Shown here: piece by piece, positions 15,830-25,306 of the stretch | How positions within the stretch are numbered: position 1 is the stretch's first letter | Layout: each line of letters opens with the position of its first letter | DNA from: Amnibacterium flavum | GTDB taxonomy: Bacteria > Actinomycetota > Actinomycetes > Actinomycetales > Microbacteriaceae | Direction of reading: 5' to 3' | NCBI RefSeq assembly: GCF_003097495.1 | Contig: NZ_QEOP01000001.1 | Span: forward strand, 1,054,001-1,118,000 | DNA length: 64,000 nt | Position numbers and translations under genes: made by a program | The notes under the pieces: model-generated | Seen by the model: only the letters and a program-made list of their open reading frames with translations | The model's database searches: none | Told to the model about the DNA's origin: nothing

Positions 15830-16939
15830 GTGAGAGTCGGAGTCATCGGCGGAGGTCAGCTCGCACGGATGATGATCCCTGCAGCGGTCGAGCTGGGGAT
15901 CGACATCGCCGTGCTCGGCGAGGCGGACGATGTGTCGGCGCGTCAGGCGGTCACGCAGGTCGGCGACTACCGCGACCTCGACACCGTCCTGGCATTCGCG
16001 GCCACCGTCGACGTCGTCACCTTCGATCACGAGCACGTCCCTCAGCCGCTCCTCCGCGAGCTCGAGGCCCGAGGCGTCGCGGTGCGGCCCGGAGCCGACG
16101 CCCTTCTCTACGCGCAGGACAAGCTCCTGATGCGCGAGCGCCTCACCGCCCTGGGGCTACCGGTCCCCGACTGGCAGCGCGTCACCACAGCCGAGCAGAT
16201 CGATCGCTTCGTCGCCGACCACGGAGGACGCGCGGTTCTCAAGACCCCTCGCGGCGGGTACGACGGCAAGGGGGTCCGCATCGTGCACGGCAGCGCCGAC
16301 GCCCAGGACTGGTTCGACGACTTCGACGCCCTGCTCATCGAGGAGGCCGTCGATTTCACTCGCGAGCTGGCGCAGCTCGTCGCCCGCAATCCCTCCGGCG
16401 AGACCGTTCTGTGGCCGGTCGTCGAGACGGTGCAGCAGAACGGAGTGTGCGCTGAAGTGATCGCGCCGGCGCCCCGTTCCGCCGGCCGTGTCTCCGACGT
16501 AGCCGCCGAGATCGCGCTCGCCGTCGCCGGCGGGCTCGGCGTGACGGGCGTTCTCGCCGTCGAACTCTTCGAGACGGCGGATGGTCGGGTGCTCGTGAAC
16601 GAACTCGCGATGCGTCCGCACAACTCGGGTCACTGGACGATCGACGGGTCGACGACGAGTCAGTTCGAGCAGCACCTGCGCGCCGTGCTCGATCTGCCGC
16701 TCGGGCTCACGGGGTCGCGCGACGCGTGGAGCGTGATGGTCAACATCCTGGGCGGCCCGCAGGACGGCACCCTTCCCGATCGTTATCCCGCCGCGTTCGC
16801 CGCGCAGCCGGGGGTGAAGTTCCACAGCTACGGGAAGACCCCTCGGCCCGGTCGCAAGGTGGGGCACGTGACGGCGGGCGGGGACGACCTCGACGATGTC
16901 GCCTACCGTGCGCGGGCGGCGGCGGCGCAGTTCGACTGA
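15830..16939 (+). CDS. purK: N5-carboxyaminoimidazole ribonucleotide synthase
   Basis: The 369-residue ATP-grasp enzyme converts AIR, ATP and bicarbonate to N5-CAIR in purine synthesis; PurE at 18155 then rearranges that product. It begins VRVGVIGGGQLARMM, has KTPRGGYDGKGV for ATP binding, and VNELAMRPHNSGHWTIDGS as the conserved C-terminal metal/phosphate block. The GTG start is supported by AAGGGA seven bases upstream and by immediate onset of the family N-terminus; the longer upstream frame is antisense to gtrA. Confidence 0.95.
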   Translation: MRVGVIGGGQLARMMIPAAVELGIDIAVLGEADDVSARQAVTQVGDYRDLDTVLAFAATVDVVTFDHEHVPQPLLRELEARGVAVRPGADALLYAQDKLLMRERLTALGLPVPDWQRVTTAEQIDRFVADHGGRAVLKTPRGGYDGKGVRIVHGSADAQDWFDDFDALLIEEAVDFTRELAQLVARNPSGETVLWPVVETVQQNGVCAEVIAPAPRSAGRVSDVAAEIALAVAGGLGVTGVLAVELFETADGRVLVNELAMRPHNSGHWTIDGSTTSQFEQHLRAVLDLPLGLTGSRDAWSVMVNILGGPQDGTLPDRYPAAFAAQPGVKFHSYGKTPRPGRKVGHVTAGGDDLDDVAYRARAAAAQFD

Positions 16940-17000
16940 CGCGCCACCACGCAGCCGGTTCCCCGCCATCTCCCGTTCACGTGTGAGCATTGATCAGGTG

Positions 17001-18131
17001 ATGAGCCGACCGATCGAAGGTGCGGAACGGGACCGTCTGTCCTGGGTCGACGCCGGTCGCGGCGTGAGCATGCTGCTCGTCACCGTGTTCCACGTCACCT
17101 TCGTGATGGACGGGGCCTTCGGTCCGCGGGTCGGCATCTGGCCCGCCATCGACGACGCACTCGTCCCGCTGCGGATGCCGCTGTTCTTCTTCATCTCCGG
17201 TCTGCTGGCCGCGCAGGCGGTGAGGAAGCCCCTCGACCGCACCCGCCGACGCACGTCGGGTCTCGTCTACCTGTACCTGCTGTGGTCCGCGATCCAGGTC
17301 GTGCACCTCTTCTATTCGCTCCCGGGTCGAGGCGCCTCAGCCCCCGACATCTACGACGTCGTCGCCAGCTTCCTCTTCCCGACAGGCCTCTGGTATTTCT
17401 GGGCGCTCGTCGTCTTCTTCCTCGTCAGTCGGCTCCTGGTCGTCGTCCTGCGGGACCGATCGATCTGGGCGCTGCCCGCCATCGCGGCCCTCGCGGTCGT
17501 GTCACCGCTCGTCGACCAGGCCACGGACGGGATCATCAACTCCGAGTTCGGTGCCGTCTTCTTCGGTGCCGCCTGCGCGAACTTCGTCTGGTTCTACCTC
17601 GGGCTTCACGTCCGGCACGGTGCGTTGGACTTCGTCGCGCACGCCACCTGGCGGAAGGCGCTGGCCGCGAGCGTCGGCTACGTCGTGCTCTATCTCGTCG
17701 TTGCAGCACTCGGCCTGGCGACGGAACTGCGCTGGCTGCTCTCGGCCGTCGTGCTCTACGCGGCTCTGCAGCTGCTCGGCCTCCCGAGCTATCGCGGTCG
17801 GATCGGTCGCTCACTCGCGGCGGTCGGCCGGCGCACGCTTCCCGTCTACGCCTCGCAGTGGATCGCGCTGCACCTGCTGGCGAAGCTCATCGTCGAGTAC
17901 CCCTCCCTGGCCCCGCTCGGCCCGCACGCGGTGGTCGCGAGCATCGCCACGCCGGTATTCGCCCTCGCGATCGTGGCGCTCACCTGGTGGATCGGGGGAC
18001 TCGTCCTGCGCAGCCCGCTGAGCTGGCTGTTCGACCCTCCGCAGTGGCTGGTCCGGCCGCGGGGAGCACGCAGCCGGAGAGATGACGTCTCCAGGCACAC
18101 CGAGGAGGGCGCGCCGAAGGGGCGTTCATAA
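17001..18131 (+). CDS. Acyltransferase 3 family membrane protein
   Basis: The 376-residue protein is polytopic (about ten predicted helices) and opens with [20 protein letters not shown], the arginine- and histidine-containing first-helix motif of acyltransferase-3 enzymes that O-acetylate or O-acylate cell-surface glycans. [12 protein letters not shown] is the matching second motif. Substrate unknown; the surrounding wall-polymer genes suggest a wall carbohydrate. It is inserted between purK and purE in the same direction. GTG codons at 16983 and 16998 are alternative starts. Confidence 0.83.
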   Translation: MSRPIEGAERDRLSWVDAGRGVSMLLVTVFHVTFVMDGAFGPRVGIWPAIDDALVPLRMPLFFFISGLLAAQAVRKPLDRTRRRTSGLVYLYLLWSAIQVVHLFYSLPGRGASAPDIYDVVASFLFPTGLWYFWALVVFFLVSRLLVVVLRDRSIWALPAIAALAVVSPLVDQATDGIINSEFGAVFFGAACANFVWFYLGLHVRHGALDFVAHATWRKALAASVGYVVLYLVVAALGLATELRWLLSAVVLYAALQLLGLPSYRGRIGRSLAAVGRRTLPVYASQWIALHLLAKLIVEYPSLAPLGPHAVVASIATPVFALAIVALTWWIGGLVLRSPLSWLFDPPQWLVRPRGARSRRDDVSRHTEEGAPKGRS

Positions 18132-18141
18132 ACGGACCGCC

Positions 18142-18147
18142 TACCAT
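18142..18147 (+). promoter_or_regulatory. -10 box (TACCAT) of purE, leaderless
   Basis: TACCAT is followed by seven bases and the ATG of purE. It lies just after the acyltransferase stop, so purE may have its own start of transcription in addition to readthrough. Confidence 0.55.
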
Positions 18148-18154
18148 TGCGGTC

Positions 18155-18745
18155 ATGTCCGACGAGAGTCTGGTCGCGCCGTCGCGCGTCGAAGAAGCAG
18201 TGGTGTTCCCTGCCGCGCTCGGTGAGTCCGACGACCTCGGCCCGGTGGTGGGCGTGGTCATGGGTTCCGACTCCGACTGGCCGGTCATGCGTGCCGCCGC
18301 CGTCGCGCTGCGGGAGTTCGGCGTGCCCATCGAGGTCGAGGTGGTCAGCGCCCACCGCACACCCGACAAGATGATCAGCTACGGCCGTGAAGCGGCGGCC
18401 CGCGGACTCCGAGTCATCGTCGCGGGAGCGGGCGGGGCGGCGCATCTGCCCGGAATGCTCGCCAGCGTCACGACTCTGCCCGTCATCGGTGTACCCGTGC
18501 CGCTCTCCACACTCGACGGCCTCGACTCGCTCCTCTCGATCGTGCAGATGCCCGGCGGCGTCCCCGTCGCGACGGTCTCCATCGGCGGCGCGAAGAACGC
18601 CGGCCTCCTCGCGGTTCGCATCCTCGCCGCCGGCGATCCCACCCTCACCGGCAAGCTCGAGGCGTACATGCAGACGCTCGCCCAGCAGGTGGAGCAGAAG
18701 AACGCTGCCCTCCAGGCGGGACTCGACTCGACAGAGGGCTTGTGA
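18155..18745 (+). CDS. purE: N5-carboxyaminoimidazole ribonucleotide mutase
   Basis: The 196-residue class I PurE rearranges N5-CAIR (made by PurK) to [17 protein letters not shown] near residue 32, the catalytic SAHRTPD and [12 protein letters not shown] are all intact, with a C-terminal helix as in the octameric enzyme. A 30-residue N-terminal extension precedes the core. Its stop overlaps the GTG start of the LCP gene (GTGA), coupling purine synthesis with a wall-assembly protein, a pairing also seen in other Actinobacteria. Confidence 0.95.
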   Translation: MSDESLVAPSRVEEAVVFPAALGESDDLGPVVGVVMGSDSDWPVMRAAAVALREFGVPIEVEVVSAHRTPDKMISYGREAAARGLRVIVAGAGGAAHLPGMLASVTTLPVIGVPVPLSTLDGLDSLLSIVQMPGGVPVATVSIGGAKNAGLLAVRILAAGDPTLTGKLEAYMQTLAQQVEQKNAALQAGLDSTEGL

Positions 18746-20166
18746 GCGGCGCGTCCGGGTACGTGACCGCGCCGCGGTCGGGGAGCGCCCGCACCTCCGG
18801 CACGCACCCGACCCTCGGAGCCGGCAGCACACTGCGCCGCCCCAGTCCCGTCACCCAGAGCGTGATGACGCGACGTGCGTGGTTCCTCGTCGTGCTCAAC
18901 CTGCTGATCCCGGGATCGGCCCAGGCCCTCGCCGGCAGTCGCAAGCTCGGTCGGTTCGGTCTCCGCGCGACCCTCTCGCTGTGGCTGCTCGTCGGCATCG
19001 CCGTCGTCGTGTACCTGCTCTGGCCGGTGGTCGTCTTCAGCGTCGCCACCAACCCGATCGGCCTGTGGGTGGCGCAGGTGCTCCTCGTCGCCTACGCGAT
19101 CCTCTGGATCGTCCTGACATTCGACACGCTCCGCCTCGTGAAGCTGGTGCGCATCAAGGGCTCGATGCGTCCGGCGGTCGCCGCGTTCTCGATCGTCACC
19201 CTGGTGGTGCTGACCGGCACCGCCGCTTACGGGGCCGTCGTTGCCGGCACGACCCGCGACACCATCGGCAACGTGTTCGCCTCGGCGCCTCCCGAGCCGC
19301 CCATCAACGGTCGCTACAACATCCTGCTGCTCGGCGGAGATGCGGGCCCCGACCGCGACGGGCTCCGACCCGACAGCGTCTCCGTGATCAGCATCGAGGA
19401 CGCGACCGGCAAGGTCAGCATGTTCGGGCTTCCTCGCGACCTCACCAGCATCCCGTTCTCGGCGGACTCGCCGATGCTCGCGAACTACCCCAACGGCTAC
19501 GGGTACAACGACACCTGCGACGTCGACGTGTGCATGCTCAACTCGATCTACACCGAGGTCGAGCTGAAGAGCCCCGACCTCTACCCCAACGCCGTCGCAG
19601 AGGGCAGCGAACCGGGAATCGAGGCGATGCGCGACGCGGTCGAGGGTGCGCTCGGAATCCAGATCCAGTACTACGTCCTCATCGACATGTACGGCTTCGA
19701 GCAGCTGATCAACGCGCTCGGAGGGATCACGATCGATGTCAAGGAGCGCCTGCCCATCGGCGGCAGCGAGGACCTCTCCGATGTCGGCGCCTGGATCGAA
19801 CCCGGCGTTCAGCACATGGACGGCAACACCGCCCTCTGGTACGCCCGCTCACGGCACGGGACCAGCGACTACGACCGCATGTCGCGGCAGCGCGAGGTGC
19901 AGGAGGCGATGATCCAGCAGATGGATCCCTCCAACGTGCTGGCCAGGTTCCAGGACGTGGCGGCCGCGGGTTCCGAGGTGGTCAAGACCGATATCCCTCA
20001 AGGCACGCTCGGACGCTTCGTCGAACTGGCGCTCCTCGCGAAGGGGCAGCCGATCACGAACGTCGACTTCGTTCCGCCGCTGATCGACCCCGAGGCCCCC
20101 GATTACTCGCTGATCCAGCAGATGACGGCCGACGCGATGGCGCTCACTCCGGCGGAGGGGGACTGA
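18742..20166 (+). CDS. LytR-CpsA-Psr (LCP) family glycopolymer ligase
   Basis: The 474-residue protein attaches polyprenyl-linked wall polymers to peptidoglycan at the outer membrane face. It has a Pro/Ser-rich N-terminus, about four predicted helices to residue 180, and an extracytoplasmic LCP domain with [33 protein letters not shown] and [20 protein letters not shown], which carry the pyrophosphate- and metal-binding arginines and aspartates. Multiple N-terminal helices rather than one are unusual relative to the classic LCP layout. It is the natural candidate to ligate the rhamnose/galactofuranose polymer made downstream in this window. Confidence 0.92.
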   Translation: MSGASGYVTAPRSGSARTSGTHPTLGAGSTLRRPSPVTQSVMTRRAWFLVVLNLLIPGSAQALAGSRKLGRFGLRATLSLWLLVGIAVVVYLLWPVVVFSVATNPIGLWVAQVLLVAYAILWIVLTFDTLRLVKLVRIKGSMRPAVAAFSIVTLVVLTGTAAYGAVVAGTTRDTIGNVFASAPPEPPINGRYNILLLGGDAGPDRDGLRPDSVSVISIEDATGKVSMFGLPRDLTSIPFSADSPMLANYPNGYGYNDTCDVDVCMLNSIYTEVELKSPDLYPNAVAEGSEPGIEAMRDAVEGALGIQIQYYVLIDMYGFEQLINALGGITIDVKERLPIGGSEDLSDVGAWIEPGVQHMDGNTALWYARSRHGTSDYDRMSRQREVQEAMIQQMDPSNVLARFQDVAAAGSEVVKTDIPQGTLGRFVELALLAKGQPITNVDFVPPLIDPEAPDYSLIQQMTADAMALTPAEGD

Positions 20167-20569
20167 CAGCACGGGCTCGCGCGGCGTCGCGGCACGGATC
20201 GCGGCAGCATCGGTTGCGGCAGCGACGATCGGGCTGCTCGCGGGATGCGTCATCGAACCGCCCGGCAACGGACTCGTTCCCACGTCGGGTGCGCCGGTCG
20301 AGCGGAGCACGCAGGATGCCGAGAGCGCGGGGCGCGCCGAGACCTTCGCGCCTCCGGTGGAGTGGACTGACGAGGAACTGATCGGCGCTTGCAAGGCGGC
20401 CGACGACGGTCTCGACGAGACCCGCTCATGGGACGACTATTCGTCCGATCCCGAGGTCGTCAACACGGGCGACATGTGGACCGTGACGATCTCAGCGCTC
20501 GACGGCAGCGATTCACTCATCTGCGAGGTCACGGGCACTCCCGAGTCGTCGACGGTCAGCTTCCGCTGA
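20159..20569 (+). CDS. Putative lipoprotein lacking a canonical start codon
   Basis: The frame from 20162 encodes a clear lipoprotein signal: an arginine, a hydrophobic Ala-rich helix and lipobox LLAGC, followed by an acidic domain ending GTPESSTVSF. The only in-frame ATG/GTG/TTG is a GTG at 20357, well inside the mature domain. The codon at 20159-20161 is GGG; a T at 20160 would give GTG and would be silent in the overlapping LCP gene. So either a start-codon mutation, a sequence error, or initiation at a non-standard codon is likely. I give the span from that codon. Function unknown; the acidic C-terminal part may be small and secreted. Confidence 0.55.
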   Translation, partial: GTDSTGSRGVAARIAAASVAAATIGLLAGCVIEPPGNGLVPTSGAPVERSTQDAESAGRAETFAPPVEWTDEELIGACKAADDGLDETRSWDDYSSDPEVVNTGDMWTVTISALDGSDSLICEVTGTPESSTVSFR

Positions 20570-20593
20570 CCGAGCCGGCTCGCGTGCCGCCGA

Positions 20594-21730
20594 TCAGAGG
20601 TCGGCGTGCAGCTGCCAGACCCGCTCCGCCGAGTCGCGCCAGCTGAACGCCTTCGCGCGGTCGAGCCCGGTGATCGCCAGGCGCTCCAGCGCGGTCGCAT
20701 CGCCGACGGTCGCGGCGATCGCCTCGGCGAGACGCTCGGGGTACGACTCGGACGGGAAGCGTTCGACCACGACTCCGGCATCGCCGACGACCTCGAGCAG
20801 GGCGGGCGCATCCGAGTGGATCAGGGGCGTGCCGAAATGAAGCGCCTCGATCGCGCTGAGACCGAAACCCTCGTGCAGGCTGGGGGCGATGTAGACCGTC
20901 GCGCGATCGATGACCACCGCCAGCTCGTGGTCGGGCAGGCTGTCGATGTGTCGGATCGCGCCGGTCGGCGCTCCGGATTCGACGATCGCCTGGTCGACGG
21001 TGCGCTCACCCCAGGCCGGCGGGCCGACGAAGATGACGGGCAGGTCGTGGAAGTCGGGCAGCGCCGCAGCCGCGAACAGGGCGTCGACCGCCTTGCGCGG
21101 TTCGAGGGTGCCGACCGTGAGCACATAGGACGAGGGCAGCGCGAGTCGCTCGGCGATCTCGTCGGCATTGTCGGGCAGTGTCAGATTCGAACTGACCGCA
21201 CCGCCGATCACGCGAAGCCGATCGCCGAGGCCGAGCCGGTCGGCGAGCTCGTCGGCCACGGCGTGTGTCGGGACGACGATCGCGTCGGCGTGACGACGGG
21301 CGCGGCCCGCCATCTGCAGCACCCATTTCGACTGGACGCTCGAGGACTGCGGGTACAGCCAGGGCGCCGCGTCGTGGATGGTCACCACGGTCTGCTCGCC
21401 CGGGCTGCTGGCCCGATCGTGCCGGGTCAGGGGGGCGAGCAGCGACGGGGAATGGACCATGCCGCCGAGCGGCCGGGTGGTGAAGCCGTGCTGCCACGCG
21501 GCTCGCACTTCGCGGCGGGGGAGCGCCAGCTTGTGCAGTCCGCTCAGACCGGGGAGCAGCTCCTCGAGCCTCTCGTACTCGGCCGCGGTGGCCGCCGCGA
21601 CGATGCCTTCGATGTTGCAATCGCGGGGAGCGTGCTCGATGAGCGCGCGCGTGAGTTCCTCGCTGTATCTCGCGATGCCACGCGGAGATGCCTCGAGGAT
21701 GTTCTCGAGCACGACGCGCAGAGTCACCAT
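20594..21730 (-). CDS. GT4-type glycosyltransferase (GT-B fold)
   Basis: The 378-residue protein has a C-terminal GT-B nucleotide-sugar domain with VLTVGTLEPRKAVDALFAA and IAPSLHEGFGLSAIEALHFG, the EX7E motif of GT4 retaining transferases. The N-terminal half includes GIARYSEEL and VTIHDAAPWLYP, typical of mannosyl- and rhamnosyltransferases for surface glycans. Substrate unknown. The ATG at 21730 is selected because TAGGCT is seven bases upstream and the family N-terminus follows. The gene converges on the lipoprotein gene with a 24-base gap. Confidence 0.88.
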   Translation of the reverse strand: MVTLRVVLENILEASPRGIARYSEELTRALIEHAPRDCNIEGIVAAATAAEYERLEELLPGLSGLHKLALPRREVRAAWQHGFTTRPLGGMVHSPSLLAPLTRHDRASSPGEQTVVTIHDAAPWLYPQSSSVQSKWVLQMAGRARRHADAIVVPTHAVADELADRLGLGDRLRVIGGAVSSNLTLPDNADEIAERLALPSSYVLTVGTLEPRKAVDALFAAAALPDFHDLPVIFVGPPAWGERTVDQAIVESGAPTGAIRHIDSLPDHELAVVIDRATVYIAPSLHEGFGLSAIEALHFGTPLIHSDAPALLEVVGDAGVVVERFPSESYPERLAEAIAATVGDATALERLAITGLDRAKAFSWRDSAERVWQLHADL

Positions 21731-21737
21731 CGAGAGG

Positions 21738-21743
21738 AGCCTA
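21738..21743 (-). promoter_or_regulatory. -10 box (TAGGCT) of the GT4 gene, leaderless
   Basis: TAGGCT on the minus strand is followed by seven bases and the ATG of the GT4 gene; no ribosome-binding site lies between. The 215 bases further upstream, before the DUF6541-like gene ends, are AT-richer and carry a small hairpin CGGCAT-AGAA-ATGCCG near 21861-21876. Confidence 0.55.
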
Positions 21744-21958
21744 CCGGCGGGGTCTTGGCAAGCCCCTGCGACGAGCGGATGATCCTGTCGCGACCGGAGG
21801 ATGATCCCTCCGCGGCGATGGCAGTATGTCGTGCCCTTGAACGTGCCGCGGCCTGTCTCCGGCATAGAAATGCCGTACCACAAGGAAAGGCCGATATCCG
21901 AATTGAGTACAAATGAGTTTGGGTGTCTGTTAAGTTATTCAAGAGTAGGGCGTCGGCG

Positions 21959-23977
21959 TCAGAGAAGCGGCCCGCAGGCGTCGATCCGGTACAGCACCGT
22001 CGACCCCTCGGTGAGGACGGGGACGAGGGTGGCCGACGCGACGGCGCGGTCGATTCCCGCGTAGAGGGCGGCCTGCGGATCGGTGCCGCCCCACAGCTTC
22101 TCGGGATCGGCGATCACGTAGCGGACGCGGAGGTTATCGAGCGCTTCGCAGACGTCGGGCGAGGTGCCCGCCTCGTCGAGCCGGGTGGCGACGATGTCGC
22201 GGTCAGCGCCCCACACTCCGACGAGATGGGGGAAGACGGGTTCGCGATGTCCGATGGCCCAGACGAGGGAAGAGCCGTCCCACGGGTTGCTCAGCACGCG
22301 CTGATCCGCGGGAACGATGCTGGCAACCTGCTCGAGCAGCGCGATCTCGTCGGCGTCGATGAGCGTGCCCGCCTTCTCGCTCTGCGGCAGGGCGAACGTG
22401 CGGCCGATCTGCTCGCTCATGACCGACAGAGTCGGGCCGAACCAGGAGAGCAGCACGGTCGCGGCAAGAGCGGCCGCCGCGATCCGGGGACCGTGCCGGA
22501 TCCCGCGCCGTAGCCACTCGAGGGTCAGCACGATGAGCGGGATGCTCAGCAGAGGGAGCACCGAGATGAGCCGGTACTTGTCCTTGTACCAGGCCGCGGT
22601 GAGGATTTTCGCGAGGTCGTCGTTGGATCCGGCGGCCAGGCAATACAGCACCCCCATGACGAGCACGCCGAGTACAACGGGCAGCGCGCGGCGACTGCGG
22701 AACGCCAGCACTGCTCCGGCGAGCACAGCGGCAGCGAGAAGGATCGCGGGAGGCAGCGGGAGATCTCCCGGGGCCGACAGCGGCGCCGCGGTCAACACCT
22801 GGATGGCCGACGCGAGCAGATCCTGGTGCGCGGTCGCGGGCCCGCCGGTCAGCCGATTCGAGATGGGGTCGTTGACGAGGTCGTAGGCGCGCACGAGGAT
22901 CACCCCCGCCGCCGCAACAGCGATGACAACGGCCGCGATGGGGATCGCCACGACGGCCATCGCCGAACGCCGGCGTCCCGCCCGCCGCAGACCCTGGCTC
23001 GCGAGCACGATGACCAGCACCGCGAGCGGCACCGCCAGTGCCACGAAGGTGATGAGAGTCCGCGGATGTGCGAACACCGCGGCGACCACCCACACCAGCA
23101 GGAGTGAGGCGGGGTAGACACTGCGCCGGAACGCCGGGAGCACGCCGCGCGCGAACGCGACCCGGTTGAGCGGCACCGCGAACCAGAGGAGCGCGAGGCC
23201 GGCGGGCAGCAGCGCGGTGGCGAGGCCCGTCGGGTACAGCGTGCCCCAGCTGAGCAGCAGGTAGGGGAAGGCGGCGAAGCAGGTCGACAGGGCGACCGGG
23301 ATGAGAAGACGCCAGCCGGGCAGAGCATGCCGGCCGACCACCGCACGGGTGAGCAGCACCACTCCCGGAGTCCACAGCGCGCCCGCCACTGCGATCCACA
23401 CCGCTCCCGTCGCGGTCGCGACAGGTACGAGCGCGATCTGGGAGGTCAAGGCAACCAGCGAATGCCAGGCGGCGGGATAGAAGTCGATCGAGGCGCTGTC
23501 GGGGTTCGTCAGCCGGTACAGCTCGAGGGATGACGCCCGTCCGGTGTCGAGGATCGAGGCGGCCGCGTTCAGGTGGAAGACCGCGTCATAGGTCTGACTG
23601 ATCGCGCCCACCGGGGTGTCCCGGTAGGCGATCACGCCGACGACGATGAGGGCCACCAGGGCGCCCGCGCTCAGAACGAGGGCGTCATGAGAGGAACCGC
23701 GTGCCCAGGCGGGAGGCGTCCTCTTGCGCATCAACAGCCGGGTCGCGATCGCAGCCACGAGGGCCAGCACCAGCACGGACCACCAGCCGAACCACACCCC
23801 GACGAACTCGCTCAGCACTCCGACGACGCCGACCGTCGCAATGGTCAGCGGAGCGGCCAGCGCGACCAGTGCGATGCCTCGAATACTCGCAGCCCCCGCG
23901 ATCAGCAGGCCCGGCGTGACGAGCACCACGACGGCGACGAAGGTCGACCAGACCACGGAGGGATCGAGCAGAGTCAT
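21959..23977 (-). CDS. Large polytopic membrane protein, DUF6541-like (possible GT-C transferase)
   Basis: The 672-residue protein has about 14 predicted helices followed by an extracytoplasmic C-terminal domain of about 190 residues. An early loop after the third or fourth helix contains YDAVFHLNAAASILD, whose acidic and histidine residues resemble the first-loop catalytic motif of GT-C glycosyltransferases; the C-terminal part contains NPWDGSSLVWAIGHREPVFP. I infer a transferase using polyprenyl-phosphate sugars for a wall glycan; this is unproven. ATG 23977 is chosen over GTG 24010 because a TAGCGT box at 24015-24020 would start transcription downstream of the latter. Confidence 0.75.
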   Translation of the reverse strand: MTLLDPSVVWSTFVAVVVLVTPGLLIAGAASIRGIALVALAAPLTIATVGVVGVLSEFVGVWFGWWSVLVLALVAAIATRLLMRKRTPPAWARGSSHDALVLSAGALVALIVVGVIAYRDTPVGAISQTYDAVFHLNAAASILDTGRASSLELYRLTNPDSASIDFYPAAWHSLVALTSQIALVPVATATGAVWIAVAGALWTPGVVLLTRAVVGRHALPGWRLLIPVALSTCFAAFPYLLLSWGTLYPTGLATALLPAGLALLWFAVPLNRVAFARGVLPAFRRSVYPASLLLVWVVAAVFAHPRTLITFVALAVPLAVLVIVLASQGLRRAGRRRSAMAVVAIPIAAVVIAVAAAGVILVRAYDLVNDPISNRLTGGPATAHQDLLASAIQVLTAAPLSAPGDLPLPPAILLAAAVLAGAVLAFRSRRALPVVLGVLVMGVLYCLAAGSNDDLAKILTAAWYKDKYRLISVLPLLSIPLIVLTLEWLRRGIRHGPRIAAAALAATVLLSWFGPTLSVMSEQIGRTFALPQSEKAGTLIDADEIALLEQVASIVPADQRVLSNPWDGSSLVWAIGHREPVFPHLVGVWGADRDIVATRLDEAGTSPDVCEALDNLRVRYVIADPEKLWGGTDPQAALYAGIDRAVASATLVPVLTEGSTVLYRIDACGPLL

Positions 23978-24169
23978 CGGCTTCCGGAAATGCGTGGCGG
24001 GACGGGTCACCCACGCTACCCGATGCGTCGGTGCCGCCGCGGATCGCCGCGACAGCAGCGCGCGAGTCCGTATGCAACTCTCCGCGTATCGGGTCAGGTC
24101 AACCCGCCAATCGGCAAAGGCTCTTGTCAGGACCCTGCAACTGCCACGCGACCAGCTTTCATCCGAGCG

Positions 24170-25126
24170 CTAGTCGCCCGCGACCAGAAAGACCTGGATG
24201 CCGTAGACGAAGATGGCTGTGCCCTGACCCGGGCCGTTGTTCGATTCGACCGTGAGAGAGACGACTTCGGCCGTGGCGGCTGTCGCACTCGCCACTTGAG
24301 TCTGTCCCTCGGCGGTGTTGATCGTGTCACCGGGCTGAAGGTCCGCAGCTGCGGCCGGGCCGTTCGGCGTTGTGAGACATGTCGTCGGAGTGACCGCAAT
24401 GGTGGCGCCCCCAACCGACGTCAGCTCCACGACAGGTTGGCTCGTCGAAGCGCTGACAGCTGACACCGTGACGCCGTCGCCCCACGGTGTGGAGAGGAGG
24501 AGGCCCGGGGTCAGGCTCTCCACCCTCGACGAGGCGCCATCGACGCGCTTCGCCAAGGCATCGGCGGCGATCCCGTTCGACGCGCAATGGGTCGCGTCGC
24601 CGTCATCGATGAACAATGCGACGTCGTCGAACGACTCGGGGATCGAGGCATCAAGGCTGTCGTCGAACGACGCGAGATCGGTGTTGGCAGTGGTCCCTAG
24701 GGTTTTCGCGCGATATCGCACGGTGCCAGCCGACGCGTCGTACGAGGGTTCGTCGAGTGTCACGGCGAGCGTCTGTGCGTCGCTGTCGCCGTGGCGCAGC
24801 ACGATCGCCGCATTCGGTGCAACCGGCGCCCAGTTGAAGGTGGAGATGAACTGGTCTGTCGGGAGGCTGCCGGCATCGCGCGTCGGCCTGTCCGCGAAGT
24901 AGACGGTGTGGTCCTCGACGCCTGTGAGGACCAGGTCGTAGTAGTCATCCGAGCTCGGGAGGAAAGTCCCCGACGTGGCCTCCTGCACGAACAGGTAGTT
25001 CGCGCTGTCGTCGGCGTTGGAGGCGGCTTCGTAGCTCGAGCCCTGCTCACTGGTGGACGACATCGCACATCCGGACAGCACCATTGCGACGACAGCGGCG
25101 GCAGCCGCCACCCCGATGTTCCTCAT
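24170..25126 (-). CDS. Lipoprotein with a C-terminal Hint-like domain
   Basis: The 318-residue protein has a lipoprotein signal with lipobox LSGC near residue 18. The central part (residues 40-165) contains YLFVQEATSG and VYFADRPTRDAGSLPT, found in a family of secreted bacterial proteins of unknown function. The C-terminal 110 residues resemble a Hint (hedgehog/intein) fold: ELTSVGGATIAVTPTTCLTT, AAADLQPGDTINTAEG and EVVSLTVES. The usual catalytic N-terminal cysteine and the TPxH histidine are not evident, so self-splicing is unlikely. GGGGGA six bases before ATG supports the start. It begins an accessory patch with SDR, NTF2-like and MarR genes. Confidence 0.78.
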   Translation of the reverse strand: MRNIGVAAAAAVVAMVLSGCAMSSTSEQGSSYEAASNADDSANYLFVQEATSGTFLPSSDDYYDLVLTGVEDHTVYFADRPTRDAGSLPTDQFISTFNWAPVAPNAAIVLRHGDSDAQTLAVTLDEPSYDASAGTVRYRAKTLGTTANTDLASFDDSLDASIPESFDDVALFIDDGDATHCASNGIAADALAKRVDGASSRVESLTPGLLLSTPWGDGVTVSAVSASTSQPVVELTSVGGATIAVTPTTCLTTPNGPAAAADLQPGDTINTAEGQTQVASATAATAEVVSLTVESNNGPGQGTAIFVYGIQVFLVAGD

Positions 25127-25248
25127 GACATCCCCCGTTGATGCGCGCACGTGGACGCACCCGTCGACGGTGCTGGCGGCGAACGAACCCCAACCAGCCC
25201 CGGTTCGAGGGGCCCGTCGGATGGAGAGGGCGACGAGTGCTGTCGCCC

Positions 25249-25273
25249 AGGACAGTACCAGTGGTACTGTCCT
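25249..25273. promoter_or_regulatory. Perfect 25-base palindrome, probable operator
   Basis: AGGACAGTACCA (25249-25260), a central G, and TGGTACTGTCCT (25262-25273) form a perfect palindrome 34 bases before the NTF2-like gene. Size and symmetry fit a TetR- or MarR-type dimer. The only regulator gene nearby is the MarR gene at 26676, which reads in the opposite direction beyond the SDR gene. Confidence 0.7.
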
Positions 25274-25306
25274 GAAGGACGGTTTCCAACCGAAGAAGGC
25301 AAAATG

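Noticed and set aside
24170-25126. Active intein or Hedgehog-type splicing in the lipoprotein
   Set aside because: No N-terminal catalytic cysteine and no downstream extein; lipobox is complete, so it is treated as a Hint-like fold only.
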